64,000 nucleotides of DNA, from NCBI GenBank assembly GCA_034509735.1, contig JACGWO010000001.1, positions 29,081,966 to 29,145,965 of the forward strand, in the 5' to 3' direction. Source of the stretch: Sesamum alatum (Eukaryota > Streptophyta > Magnoliopsida > Lamiales > Pedaliaceae). The notes under the pieces are model-generated. The model was not told the DNA's origin. It made no database searches and saw nothing but the letters and a program-made list of their open reading frames with translations. Shown here piece by piece: positions 34,529 to 45,529 of this stretch; the stretch's first letter is position 1, and each line of letters starts with the position of its first letter. The position numbers were made by a program, and so were the translations under genes.

Positions 34529-37500
34529 CTACGTTTTCTTTGGAGCTGACTCGGTCCATCCGACCGTCACCCCTGCTAACCATTTCTGTGAGCATATGGT
34601 AGCGTCTGAGAATATGCTTGGATCGTGATGAGATCTCGGTTCCTTTGCTAGTGCTATCACCACATCGTTATCGCAGAAGATAACTACAGGCTTAGCAATG
34701 CTAGGTACTACATCCAACCATTGGATGTAGCTTATCATCCAAACGACCTCCTTAGCAGCTTCCAAAGCCGCTATGTATTCAGACTCTATGGTGGAGTCCG
34801 CCATGGAAGCCTGCTTGGAGCCCTTCCAAGCAACCACGCCACTATTTAATCTGAATACAAAACCAAACTGAGACTTGGCATCATCATCATCCGACTGGAA
34901 GCTAGCGTCGCTATAGCCTTCCAGTATCAATTCTCCACTACTGTAGATCAGGAACATGTCTTTAGCCTTTTTAGGTACTTCAGGATAGTCTTGACCGCAC
35001 TCCAGTATGCCTCCCCGGTACACGACAAATATCGACTAGTCACGCTCAAAGCAAAAGCCACATCACGTCTAGTGCACTGGACAACGTATTGAATGCTGCC
35101 TACAGCTGAAGCATAGGGGATGTCCAATATCCATTTAAGCTCCTCATTAGTCTTAGGAGACTGCTTCTTGATAACTTAATTCCATTCCTCATAGGAAGGA
35201 ATCCTCGTTTTGAGTTCTCCATCCTGAATCTCTTCAAGACTTTCTCAATGTACGAGGACTGGGTCATTCCTAACATCCTTCTAAATCTATCTCTGTAGAT
35301 CTGGATGCCAAGGATGTAGGATGTCTCGCCCATATCCTTCATGGAAAATTGTGTTGACAACCAAGAACGCACCAGGAACGCAACAGAGCTCCCACTGATC
35401 TTCTTGTGTATACAAGGATCAGACTCGTTCTTGATGAAATCATATCCCTATATGACTTCGTCGAAACGTATGTTCCAGCTTTGGAAAGCTTGTTTGAGGC
35501 CATAGATGGACCTTAGGAGACGGCAGACCTTCTGCTCTTCTCCAACAGATGTGAAACCTTCTGGTTGATCCATATAGACCTCTTCCTCTACAAAACCATT
35601 GAGGAAGGCGGTTTTCACGTCCATCTGGCATATTTCATAGTCATACCATGCTGCTAGCAGTATCCAAATGGACTTAGCCATTGCTACAGGCGAGTAGGTT
35701 TCCTCAAAATCGACCCTGGGTCGTTGAGTGTAATTTTTCGCTACAAGCCTGGCTTTGAAGGTTGTAACCTCCCCGTCAGCTCCAAGCTTACGTTTGTAGA
35801 CCCATTTACACCCTACGGTCCACTAGGGTCCAAACCTGGTTTGCACCAATCGAGTCCATTTCGAATTTCATGGCCCCAAGCTACTTATCTGAATCGATGT
35901 CCGACATCGCTTCTCCGTATGTATTTGGATCATTATCCAACTGACCGGTCAGGCCTAGAAATCCATACATATCAAGTGGTTGGGATACTCTGGCCGACCT
36001 ACGAAGGACTGGAACATCATCAGTGGGAACTACTGGCTCAGATGTCACTGCCGCCTCATGGGGTACCTCACTTGATTCCTCATGAAGTACCTCATCGCAT
36101 TGACTATCTGATAGAAAGCCCTTTTCCAAGAACACTGGTTTCGCGAGACAAACACCTTTTGCTCGGAGGTATCATAAAAATAATACCCCGCAGTTACTTT
36201 CGGATATCCGATGAACCTGCATAAACCAGACCTGGAGTCCAGTTTATCTCCCACTAATCTCTTGACATATGCCGGGCAACCCTACACTTTCAAGTATTTG
36301 TAGGAGGCAGGCTTGTCATGCCATATCTCATATGGCGTCTGGGATATCTTCTTAGATGGCGCCAAGTTCAAAAGTTTGGCCGCCGTCTCAAGAGCATATC
36401 CCCAGAAGGATAAGGGGAGTTCAGTAAAACTCATCATGGATCGGACCATGTCCAACAAGGTCCGATTCCTCCTTTCAGACACACCATTCAACTGTGGTGT
36501 TCCTAGAGGAATCCATTGAGAGATAATCCCATTCTCTTTTAGATAATCAATGAATTATCCACTTAAATACTCTCCACCTCGGTCGGACAGAAGGGCTTTG
36601 ATCTTTCGACCGGTTTGGTTCTCTACTTCAAGTTTATATTACTTAAACCTTTCAAATGCTTCAGACTTGTACCTCATCAGGTAAACATAACCATACCATG
36701 AGTGATCATCGGTAAAGTTATGAAGTACGAGTACCCATCTCTAGCTTGATTATTTAATGGGCCACAGACGTCCATATGGATCAAATCCAACAGATCATTG
36801 GCTAGCGTACTTTGTCCAACAAAGGGTTTCTTGATCATTTTTCCCTTTAGACAAGATTCGCAGGTCGGTAGGTTGTCCAAATCGTCTATTTCTAGACTCT
36901 TTGAGTCCACCAACCTTCTTATCCTATCCTTAGAAATATACCTAACCTCACATGCTAAATTTGTGCATTATCTTGATTATCATGTTTCCATTTGTGTTCC
37001 GCAATCATAATCCAATTAAACTATTGAAGTATGTACAGACCGTTCCCCAATGTACCAAGCAAATGAGATCACCATCATTTATAATATAAAAATTATTTTT
37101 ATTGATGGTGAAAGAATAACCCTCCTTGTCAAGTACGGGTATGGATATAATATTCTTAATCATGCAAGGTACATAGAAACAGTCATTCAGTACAATCCTA
37201 GCAAGACTACTAATGGCTAACTCCATTGATCCTACGGCTTCCACAGCAATGGCTTTGCCATCGCCTAGACTCAGGATCATCTCATCCTTGGTTAGCCTTC
37301 TGCTTCTTTGCAGTACCTACAAATCAATGCAAATGTGAGCACCACACCCGGTACCCAATACCCATGAAGCAGAATTAGTTATCATGTTTACTTCAACTAC
37401 AAACATACCTGGATTGGAGAGGAGTTGTGGACACTCCCTCTTCCAATGCCCTTTTCCTTGGCAATGCATGCAGACATCTTTGGCCTTAGACCTCTGAGAA

Positions 37501-38250
37501 CCACGGGCCTTCCCTTTCCCTTTGTCCATTCCCACCGAGGCAACAGGGGCGCCAGGTGCGTGAGCAAGGGACCGCAACCGTCTTCCCTTTTCCCTTCTTC
37601 CTCTTCCAGCGTCCGAGCCTCTTGTCATTCGCCTTGGAGGTCGAAGCCTCTCCTATCAATACCGCCAGCGCCGACTTGTGGGTCGTCGTCTCGTATTGCA
37701 CCAGCATGTTGATCAACTCATGAATAGACTTCTCAAGTCCGTTCATGTTGTAGTTTACAACAATTGGGTCATAGGACGGAGGAAGTGACAGGAAGATCAC
37801 GCCAATGTACGTGTCATTGTTAACCCCAACTTTAAGGTCCTCAAGCTTCTCCACTAGGGAAAGCATCTTGAGCCCATAACTTTGTACAGACGATCCTTCA
37901 GCCAGCTTGGTGCCAAAGAATGCTTTTGTGGTGGCATATCTAATATGCCTGTCCGGAACTGCATAAACCTCGTTCATGCGGAGCATTATGGCGGAGATGT
38001 TGTCCAGCCTTTCATATTGCTTCTGGATGTCGTTAGACATCGAAGCCAATATGATACTGCGTACTTTCCGGTTGTCCTCATGCCATTTCTCAAACGTCAA
38101 ACGTTCTTCTGGCGTGGACCCCTCCGGTAAGTCGCTCGATGGCAGCTCGTCCAAGACGTAGCCTTAGTTCTCGAAACCGAGGACAGTCCTCAAGTTTCTC
38201 AGCCAGTCCGAGTAGTTCGTTCCATTAAACTTATTAGTCTCAAGTACCAT
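34529..38250 (-). pseudogene. copia-3 gag-pol
   Basis: Start ATG at 38250 (MVLETNKFNGTNYSDW). A stop TAA follows at 38165-38167, then gag continues (KWHEDNRKVRSIILASM) to a perfect knuckle CMHCQGKGHWKREC (37470). Protease follows with WVLGTGCG, where the usual active-site Asp is Gly. Pre-integrase and integrase pieces follow: LPTCESCLKGKM, MDVCGPLNNQ and NGVSERRNRTLLDM. RT comes next: QMDVKTAFLNG, YMDQPEGF, RSIYGLKQAFQSW. At 35369/35370 AFLV joins RSWLSTQFSMKDMGE in frame, and the YVDD box expected between them is missing. RNase H (SKQASMADSTIESEYIAA, IFCDNDVVIALAKEPRSH) ends near 34529. Several frame breaks occur. Confidence 0.85.
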
Positions 38251-40200
38251 GGTCAAGGGACTTTTAGATATATCTACATTTATAAAATGTAAAGCAGAAA
38301 TCAGCCGATGATGGTAATATTATTATTCAAGTTGAAGACATGGTCTTTTAGTCTTTAACCCTCCCACTATTTATATGAAAGTCCACCACTCTCAAGTGGA
38401 GTTTCGGGAAATCATTTCCTAGTGGGCTTGGGATCCACAAAAGTGATCTCCATGCCCCACTCTTACGATTCACATGAAGAAAACCTCATGGGAGATATTC
38501 AATATCATTCTCATCCAATGAGATTCCCAAGATATTTTGCCTCACCTATTCACATGGTTCTGAGGACTCCAAGCGAACCATGTTACTCAGTATTGGGCCC
38601 GATCCATCAACCAAATCATGCCTCAACTATCGCCCCCCACGACTCGTGTAACAGGGAAACAGCGAGTGCAATCTCTTTGTTCACAACAATGGTGCAGCTT
38701 TCCCCTAGTCCAAGTGTGCCACGACTCGTGAGACCACACTTGGGTAATGGTAGCTTCCTCACCAGATTGCTGTGGATGGAAGGCTCGAACAGATCAAAAT
38801 ACTATTTTGATCCAAGTCCGTTCTGGGCCTAGTATTTAATTTGGTCCAACCAAATGAGAGTTTAGATAATGACCGAGACCTCATCACATTAAATATTTTA
38901 GCATGCATAAATATCCAATATTCATTAAAGCGTGTAAATATATACGCCGCATGCAGAAAACATAGCATACCCGTGTTAGGATGATCACAAGCCCAACCTA
39001 TGGGACCCACTGAGCCCGCAGTGAGTCTATGGTCTGTCTAAGGTGGTCCTACACTATTATAGAAGTAATAAGCCCATTGTCATTCCAATGGGCCTTGTGG
39101 CTCTTCTTGTTTCACGCCTTGATGTTACACCTTGGGTATCCAACTCCATTGGCTTGTCAAAACAAAAACCTCCCCAAAGCTATCTACTCTCATTACATAT
39201 GAATGCAATACATGAAAATTTATAACAAGTCTTAACATCATGAGGCTAGAAAAACAGGAGATGATAGTTCCAAAACAAGAGGCACGCATGCCCCACCCGA
39301 CAGAAATGTATGTAAACAGCATACATCCATACACAAGATCTAAGGCTCTTGTGATCATCCCATGTTGATCCCATCAACACACATAACATAATTATACCAA
39401 ATAATCATGCTTAACATGGATATTTAAAATATCCAAATGATGTCCGACATCATAAGGTATAAATATATAAATAACATGCAAAGTTCAAATTTCAAATTTA
39501 ATAGACATTACATACAATGCATCCAATGCATGTATTGAATCCAAATTAATTAAGCAAATTTGATCTAAGGAAAAATCCAATAATTCCAAAAATCAAATAT
39601 GCAAAATTAAATAATTTTCAGAATAATATGCAGAAATCCCAGAAAATCCAATTTTTCAGAAAACGTTGAAAAACGACACAAAACGGCCCAAGAGTTGTGC
39701 TTGTCGGCCGCCCGCACGCACAGGGTTGTGCGCGCACGCGCCCTGTGCAGTGCTAGCCAGGCGGCCAGCAGCTGCGCGCATGCCAGTGCGCAGCGCCCGC
39801 GTGCGCTGGCTGAAGCCCAGCGCGGTGCAGTATGCGCGGCCTCCCCTGCCAGCACCCACGCCTGCGCGTAGCCTGGCCGGCGTGCCTGCCAGCCAGTGGT
39901 CGGCCGGCAGGGGCGGCAGCCAACTGCTGCCGCTGCTGTCCGTATTTAAAGTGTTTTTTTATTTCTCTTTTTCAACACATTAATATACAATATAAACTGA
40001 AAATAAACATGCAATTTTAAGATCCAATCTATAAAAAATCGCATGCATAATGTCTATAAAAGTCAAATAAAATGAACAAGCACATTCATTCATGTATTCT
40101 TACAATTCTTACAATTACACATGCTTATAAAGCCGTAAAAGCAAGTAGATCATGCCAAGTACATAGAGCTATGCCCCTTACATCGAATCGGGCTACCACT
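38251..40200 (-). other. copia-3 5' leader (untranslated)
   Basis: A long leader of about 1.95 kb between the 5' LTR and gag. Minus-strand sequence next to the LTR reads AGTGGTAGCCCGATTC. Only TGGTA matches the usual initiator-tRNA primer site (TGGTATCAGAGC), so the primer site is degenerate or different. No gene is supported. Confidence 0.5.
39680..39941. other. GC-rich island in the copia-3 leader
   Basis: About 260 bp made largely of GC-rich words (CGGCCGCC, GCGCGC, CAGCGCCCGC, CCGGCAGGGGCGGC) between flanks that are extremely AT-rich. Open frames on both strands arise only because stop codons are rare in GC-rich DNA, and none has a recognisable domain. It may be a structured leader or acquired sequence. 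Confidence 0.7.
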
Positions 40201-42361
40201 TGAAGGACAAGCGGATTCGCCCGGAGCGCAAGCGAAAGCGTGAAGAAGTGGATATTTAAAATTAATCAAAAGCATTGTCATAAAATCCCAAGGGGTGTAC
40301 CCTTGGGTGCTCAACTGGGCGTTCGATATAGGATGTACCAATATTATATGCGTATATTGAACATAGGTCATAGAAACAATAATAAACTAATAAAGCGTAA
40401 AAGACCGAAGTTACCTTTGTTGTTTATCTCGTAAATGGCTACTTGCGTTGTTCCTCTCTGGAATGCTCACAAAGTTCAAATATATGAACTCTTCAAAGGT
40501 GATCCACACCACACCGGAATAGATGCTCGTTTTCCTTGCTAGACGAAAATGAATCTAGGAGGATTCGGCTTAAGAAGAGCAACACTATCAATTCGTGTTC
40601 TTCTTAAACTTACTTTGTTCTTCCAGTTGATCCAAGATCAAATGAAGAACAAAGGTATAGAGAGGGAGAGAGGCCTAGAAAAAGATGAATTATGATTCTC
40701 TTGCTATGATGTTTTTGTATATACTCATATATATACAAAATTAATGTGATTATTGAAATGTGTCTAGGTTCATCCAAGGATGTCCAGATTCATCCCAATT
40801 AATCTCACTAATTCATCAATCAAGCCTACCATCTCTTAAGGTATGATTTAATCATACCAAAAAAGAGAGGCTTGATTGAAATTGATTTGTCTCTTACCAA
40901 AAGAGACAAGTCAACTACATCATGCATGCATGGCCAATTTTTACCCCCTCAAAAGTGGTAATTTTCGGCCATGCCTCTTTAAGGAAGGAGTCCAACTTCT
41001 TCCTATTCTAAAAGTGGAATTGACACACCTCTTGGGCAAAAAATTAACTGACTGGGTTCCACTGTAATCCAATTACAACGAACCCAAAATTAAATCCCAT
41101 TTAATTCATGGTCCACTTAAATAATTTTTATTGTTTTTAATCAATTAAAAGATCCAATATTTCGACTCTCGATGTTAACTGATATATCCTATTTACATAT
41201 TAAACGAGGGCCGGATACAATATCGGCCTGTCCATCCAATGGACAATTCCTTAAGTAATCCAATTACTTAACTATCCTCCGAAATTGACTCCAAATCAAT
41301 CTGTCCACCTTCTCGGTGATTTGTGTCTGACCCTTTAAGTTCACCCTCAGCTAGACTTGGGCCATTTCCCAACAAGGGCTCGTTACCATGGGTAGCCGTC
41401 TAGAAACGGTCCATGGCACTAGAGACTAGGTGAATGTTGGCGAGAACATTTAGGCGCCGATTTTGTACAGGTACGGTCCTTCCGTCTATCGTCTCTCGGC
41501 CTTAGTCTAAGGTATGAAATTGGACGTCGCTTCCCAACCTTGACTAGGCATCTATGCTTAAAAATCAAGAATACACATGCCCCATTGCATCGACACAGGA
41601 AACCATTTTCTGTTCGACCAACCACTGTGGCCACAGGTTTAAGCAGCATGAACGTGTCTTCGAATGCATAGGAGATACCTCTATCACATACTGACAGGGG
41701 ACGGATCTTCTTTTTGGAACCCACTGTTCTCGCCACACATTCTAACTGCGTTGGACAAGGCTTATAATGATCATCTTTTAGAATGATCACCTCTCGCCAG
41801 ATCCAAGATACAGTCATCCTGTATACCTGACTGTCATGGTTCCTCAAGTTTGAGGACTACTCCCGTACTATCGGAACTGAGAAAATCCAATCATACCGAT
41901 CAAGCCTCCAAGGCTTCCATATGATGATCCCCGCGAGTTAGTTCAGTCGGCTTGATCCTAATCTACCAACCATCAAGATCGTGTAGGCGTCCCACGCCTA
42001 TCGCCGATGAAACGCGGGACTTATCCAATGAACACGACTTTGGTGCAAGTCTCTATAGGACTCTCGATGCCCTGTCTCGAGGTCCTCGACTTGGACCGTT
42101 CAGACATAACTCTTTATCAGTTGGTTTCATGACCACTATCCAATGAGTGGCCCAACTGCATGAATGGTTATTCGTGGTCTGTAGGCTTTGTTGTGATATA
42201 TGTAAAATACCATTTTAGCATATGGAAAATGAACACAACAAAGAAGGTACCAAAGGTAACGAATGCTCATTTTATTCATTACATAATATTACATTACATC
42301 AAGTTGTCAAATAGGTTACAAAATGTCAAATCTATTGGCTTTCTGGTCACCTATTCTAACA
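40201..42361 (-). repeat. copia-3 5' LTR
   Basis: 2161 bp, plus-strand ends TGAAGGACAAGCGG and CCTATTCTAACA. It is the partner of 32252-34425. Confidence 0.9.
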
Positions 42362-42366
42362 CCATT

Positions 42367-42850
42367 TTCTCCTGATTGTTAGTAGAAAGGTGAAGCAAGC
42401 TCCCCTGATGTTGTTTCCACTTGTAAAAGCAGATGTTGCCCGTGTGCATGGACCAAGTAGGCAAAGTCCACCATCAAATCTCAAAAGGAGTCAAGCCCTA
42501 CTATGCCATATTGCCTTATGCAAATGTAGAGAAAAACGGATGCAAACCCATCAAGATACTTTTCTCCCCTTTCTGCCCAACTCATTTACTTGGCCCAATA
42601 TATATGTGTATAATATATATATATATATATATATATATGAGTGTGATGGATTTTCTCTTGGTGGATTATCCGTTGCAAAAAATTGGTCTGCGCAATGCAC
42701 ATTGCGGCCCAAATTGTCAAGTCCCTAAGAGATTCAAATTAAATTTGATTCGAAGCAGATTCAAGATTACAGTTGCCGGTGCAAATTTGATTTGTATTTC
42801 GTGACTCATCCACTTTTAAAATTATATTTTCAAGCTTATATTTATGAATG
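42367..42850. other. Tat-A sequence resuming after copia-3, no gene
   Basis: A (TA)n run lies at 42609-42638. No conserved coding sequence is seen. It leads into the Tat-A polypurine tract. Confidence 0.45.
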
Positions 42851-42854
42851 AGTC

Positions 42855-42867
42855 TCGAGGGGGCATT
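42855..42867 (+). other. Tat-A polypurine tract
   Basis: CGAGGGGGCATT directly precedes TGTAGACATA, the LTR start. This is the second-strand primer site of an LTR retroelement in plus orientation. Confidence 0.7.
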
Positions 42868-42933
42868 TGTAGACATATTAATTTTGCATCCAATTAAAAG
42901 ATGACAAGTGTTAAATAATATATTAAGTATCAA

Positions 42934-43272
42934 CAGAAAATTCCAATTTTCGTCCCAAAGTATACAGTGGTTTGCAATATTAGTCTCATACTTCCTGAAA
43001 GAGCCAATATTAGTCCAAAATTTTAGGAAAATATTGCAAAGTTAGTCTCACCATGTAAAAATTATAACTTTTGGGACTAATTTTATAATATTTTGCTAAA
43101 ATGTGGGACTAATTTTGCAATATTTTCCTAAAATGCGGGACTAATATTGCTACGGTGGGACTAACTCTGCAACGTTTTCCTAAAGTGTGGGACTAATATT
43201 GGCTATTTCAAAAAGTATGGGACTTATATTGCAAATCACCTTACATTGTGGGACTAAAATTGCAATTTTCTC
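42934..43272. mobile_element. Mutator-like foldback MITE in the Tat-A LTR
   Basis: 339 bp with long inverted arms: AGAAAATTCCAATTTTCGTCCC at the left, and AGAAAATTGCAATTTTAGTCCC read inverted from the right. Inside are repeated GGGACTAA(T/A)ATTGC words. A perfect 10-bp TSD TAAGTATCAA flanks it (42924-42933 and 43273-43282). Its first about 18 bp are close to the MULE-2 ends, so MULE-2-type transposase probably moved it. Confidence 0.9.
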
Positions 43273-43670
43273 TAAGTATCAATTATAATATTTTTCTATT
43301 TATATTTTAAAATTTACTAAATTAATTTCAAGTGTAAATAGTTAATTTATTGATATTTTTAATATATATTTTATCATCAAATCAGCGGCCGACAAGTGTC
43401 AAATTGAAGTATTTCGGCCAACCAAATTATGCTTCGCAGTCAAAGATTCAAGCCAATCATGACGCCACGTGGAGCAACTGCATGTACGTCCAATCAAGTC
43501 AAGTTAAATATTTTTTATATTCTCTTTGAAAAGTACAAATATTAAGGAGGTGATATCAAAATTAATCAATCGTGTAATCTCAAATATTTAATGTATTTAT
43601 TTCTTTAAATTAAATTATAAAGAGATAATGCAAACGTGTTCAAGTTCGCCACAGCTCCACCTCTTTGACA

Positions 43671-43679
43671 ACTATATAA
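43671..43679 (+). promoter_or_regulatory. TATA box of the Tat-A LTR
   Basis: ACTATATAAAG in the middle of the LTR, in a U3/R-like position on the element's sense strand. The assignment is from position and consensus only. Confidence 0.5.
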
Positions 43680-44195
43680 AGAGGTCCTTGAAGCTCATTT
43701 AAGACAACAAACATTGAAGACACACACACAGTTGAAGACACAAGCAAGAGAGTATTCAAAAAGTCTAAAAATCCTCTCAAGTGCAAATCAAAAATCAATG
43801 AAGATCTAGGGCGTTCAAGGCAAGAATCAAGGCGTTCATCATGGAACTCATCCAAAGTCAACATTTGATTCAAGAATAGGTCGAAAGACCCACGAATTAA
43901 TATTATCATGACACAAATCCACCTTAGCGGAAGATCAAAGCTTCAAATCCATCAAGAAATATTCAAATTCAACTCAAATATTCCAAGTTTATAGCGTTGA
44001 ACCCGGGAATAAGTCATCGACCTCCGAATTAATGTTCTTTGAAGCTCGAAGTCAACATCGAAGGAGATCAAACGTCAAGTTCCACCTCCAAAATTGTCAA
44101 AATTAAAGATCACCTTCTTGGAGTGAAGAATCAAAGGTTCCAAATAGAGATTTTGCACCCACAAATATTCAATCAAATCAAGAAATTCATTTGTA

Positions 44196-44434
44196 ATTAG
44201 TAAGTTCGTCATATGAGTAAGAATATGATCCATGAAAGTCTTGTTATCCCTGTCAAACTTAGCTTTGGCATCATCTTTTACCTTTTTAGCCTTATCGGGT
44301 GATAGAGTGGTGAGGGGAGTGGTAGGAACTATGGCGAACTCTGGTTGATTTTCTAGAAGGTTTGTGAATAATACATAATCGGCCTCTAGTTTTTCAAAGA
44401 AAATTAATAAGTTACACAACCAACATTGTTCCAT
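44196..44434 (-). pseudogene. Fragment of a copia gag N-terminus
   Basis: Minus strand: FFEKLEADYVLFTNLL followed by a Pro/Thr stretch, SPDKAKKVKDDAKAKFDRDN and KTFMDHILTHMTN, the N-terminal gag pattern of copia elements (…DNKTVRGHLLNHM…). It ends abruptly at the junction with the Tat-A LTR. The stretch 44435-44990 upstream of it could be its leader and LTR (minus-strand TATA-like box near 44755), but I could not define ends. Confidence 0.55.
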
Positions 44435-44989
44435 CTGATGGTTTCAATTTAGAGATATCAGGTAGGGCCTTTGAGTTTGGGTACAACCATTAAAAAAACA
44501 ATGGGAAAGGCTTCAGTTTCAAATTGTTAAAATATCTAAAGCTATACCATAGGTGAGCCACCCATGAATGCCAATTCTGGCAACGGCCATGGTGCAATCA
44601 TTAAAGTCATTTGCCCCTAAAGGTTAAAACACAACTACCCTCTAATACGTGCACTCATGGTAAAAAGTTAATATCACATTACAATCACTCGGAAGATAAG
44701 TAGCAATAAGTAAACAGAAAGAAACTTGTTTGTATTGAATCTGGAATATGGAGAAGTATATATAGTAGAGAGTAATGAGATGTTTTTAGTCGATTTCTGT
44801 GATTTAAACAGTATCATAATCAGAAGGCTAATCTCGTATCAACAAACCGGAAAAGACAAGCTCAACCAAAAAAAGTTACGCTCAATTCAAAAAGGATAAA
44901 TTTGGTTGCTTTATTTGGATAAGTTTTCTCAAAAAGATTGTAATCCAGTGGCCTAGCCTAGCCGGGGTGGGTCAGGCACTCGAATGCAG

Positions 44990-45212
44990 GTCTTTTTCTA
45001 GAAACCATCTACCTACACTTTTCAATTTTAAGGTGGCAAGTAGTTCCATTAAAAATAAATGAAAACTTGGTTATTTTGTCAAGGGACAAGAAATATGTCT
45101 GCTAGTAATCATTCCCAACAAAATATTATAATTGATCCCTCAAGTTTGTGTTTAAGATCGCTTTAACTACTCATCTTTAGTTTTTGGCCTCAGCATCCCT
45201 AATATTTACCTA
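44990..45212. other. Unassigned repeat-like sequence left of copia-4
   Basis: No coding sequence. The wording (GATCCCTCAAGTTTGTG, GGCCTCAGCATCCCT) suggests a small non-coding TE interrupted by copia-4, but ends and TSD were not found. Confidence 0.3.
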
Positions 45213-45217
45213 AAGTT

Positions 45218-45517
45218 TGCAGAAACACAGCTGAAAATATATATTCAACTCGAGGGAAAGATAAAATAAGAGAAGCCATGGAGTATTTTAAAATATTTTC
45301 TATGTATTGCTCAAGAGAAGGTGAGGTCTTGCATATATACAGGCCTGGAGAGAGATTCTGCCAACAAAATGCTAACAAACCCTTACAAAAAAGGAACACG
45401 TCAGCTAAATGAATCCTAAAGTGGAAAAAAATAAAACTGATGAAACGCAACTACTACTAAAAAGAAACGTGAGAAACAAACATGACTACTGTGTACATTA
45501 AAATACAACTTTCTACA
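45218..45517 (-). repeat. copia-4 3' LTR
   Basis: 300 bp from TGCAGAAACACAG to CTTTCTACA. The next bases, minus strand GAGGGGGGTT, form the polypurine tract. Confidence 0.9.
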
Positions 45518-45529
45518 AACCCCCCTCAT

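Larger units (their letters stand above)
32252..42361 (-). mobile_element. copia-3: Ty1/copia element with 2.2-kb LTRs
   Basis: Complete outline: left LTR (3' LTR, 32252-34425), pol and gag on the minus strand, a leader, and right LTR (5' LTR, 40201-42361). The flanks TCATT (32247-32251) and CCATT (42362-42366) agree at 4 of 5 bp. The inner polypurine tract AAGTGGGAGAT abuts the left LTR. Over the last about 215 bp of the two LTRs I count roughly 8% differences by eye, so the insertion is not recent. All coding functions are damaged. Confidence 0.9.
25966..44195 (+). mobile_element. Tat-A: Tat-lineage-like Ty3/gypsy element, deleted, with nested copia-3
   Basis: Plus-strand order: gag end/protease (25966-27700), pol C-terminal tail (27734-27895), an antisense PMD gene (28520-31010), copia-3 (32252-42361), polypurine tract (42855-42867) and a 3' LTR (42868 onward). 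The 5' LTR and most of gag are missing (cut at 25965 against copia-2), and RT, RNase H and integrase are deleted. Lineage assignment rests on the PR/gag style (LIDGGSTVNILP; VFDRLG repeats), the pol tail and the antisense gene. It is an inference without a tree. Confidence 0.7.
42868..44195 (+). repeat. Tat-A 3' LTR, interrupted and probably truncated
   Basis: Begins TGTAGACATATTAATTTTGC. It contains a nested MITE (42934-43272), a GCCACGTGGAG box at 43461, and a TATA box CTATATAAAGAGG at 43672 that would start the retroelement transcript. The right end is unclear: at about 44195 the sequence changes to a minus-strand copia gag fragment, so the LTR terminus may be lost. Confidence 0.65.

Noticed and set aside
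39607..39983. Several overlapping Ala/Arg-rich frames
   Set aside because: GC island without stop codons in several frames; no domain, and located in an untranslated leader.
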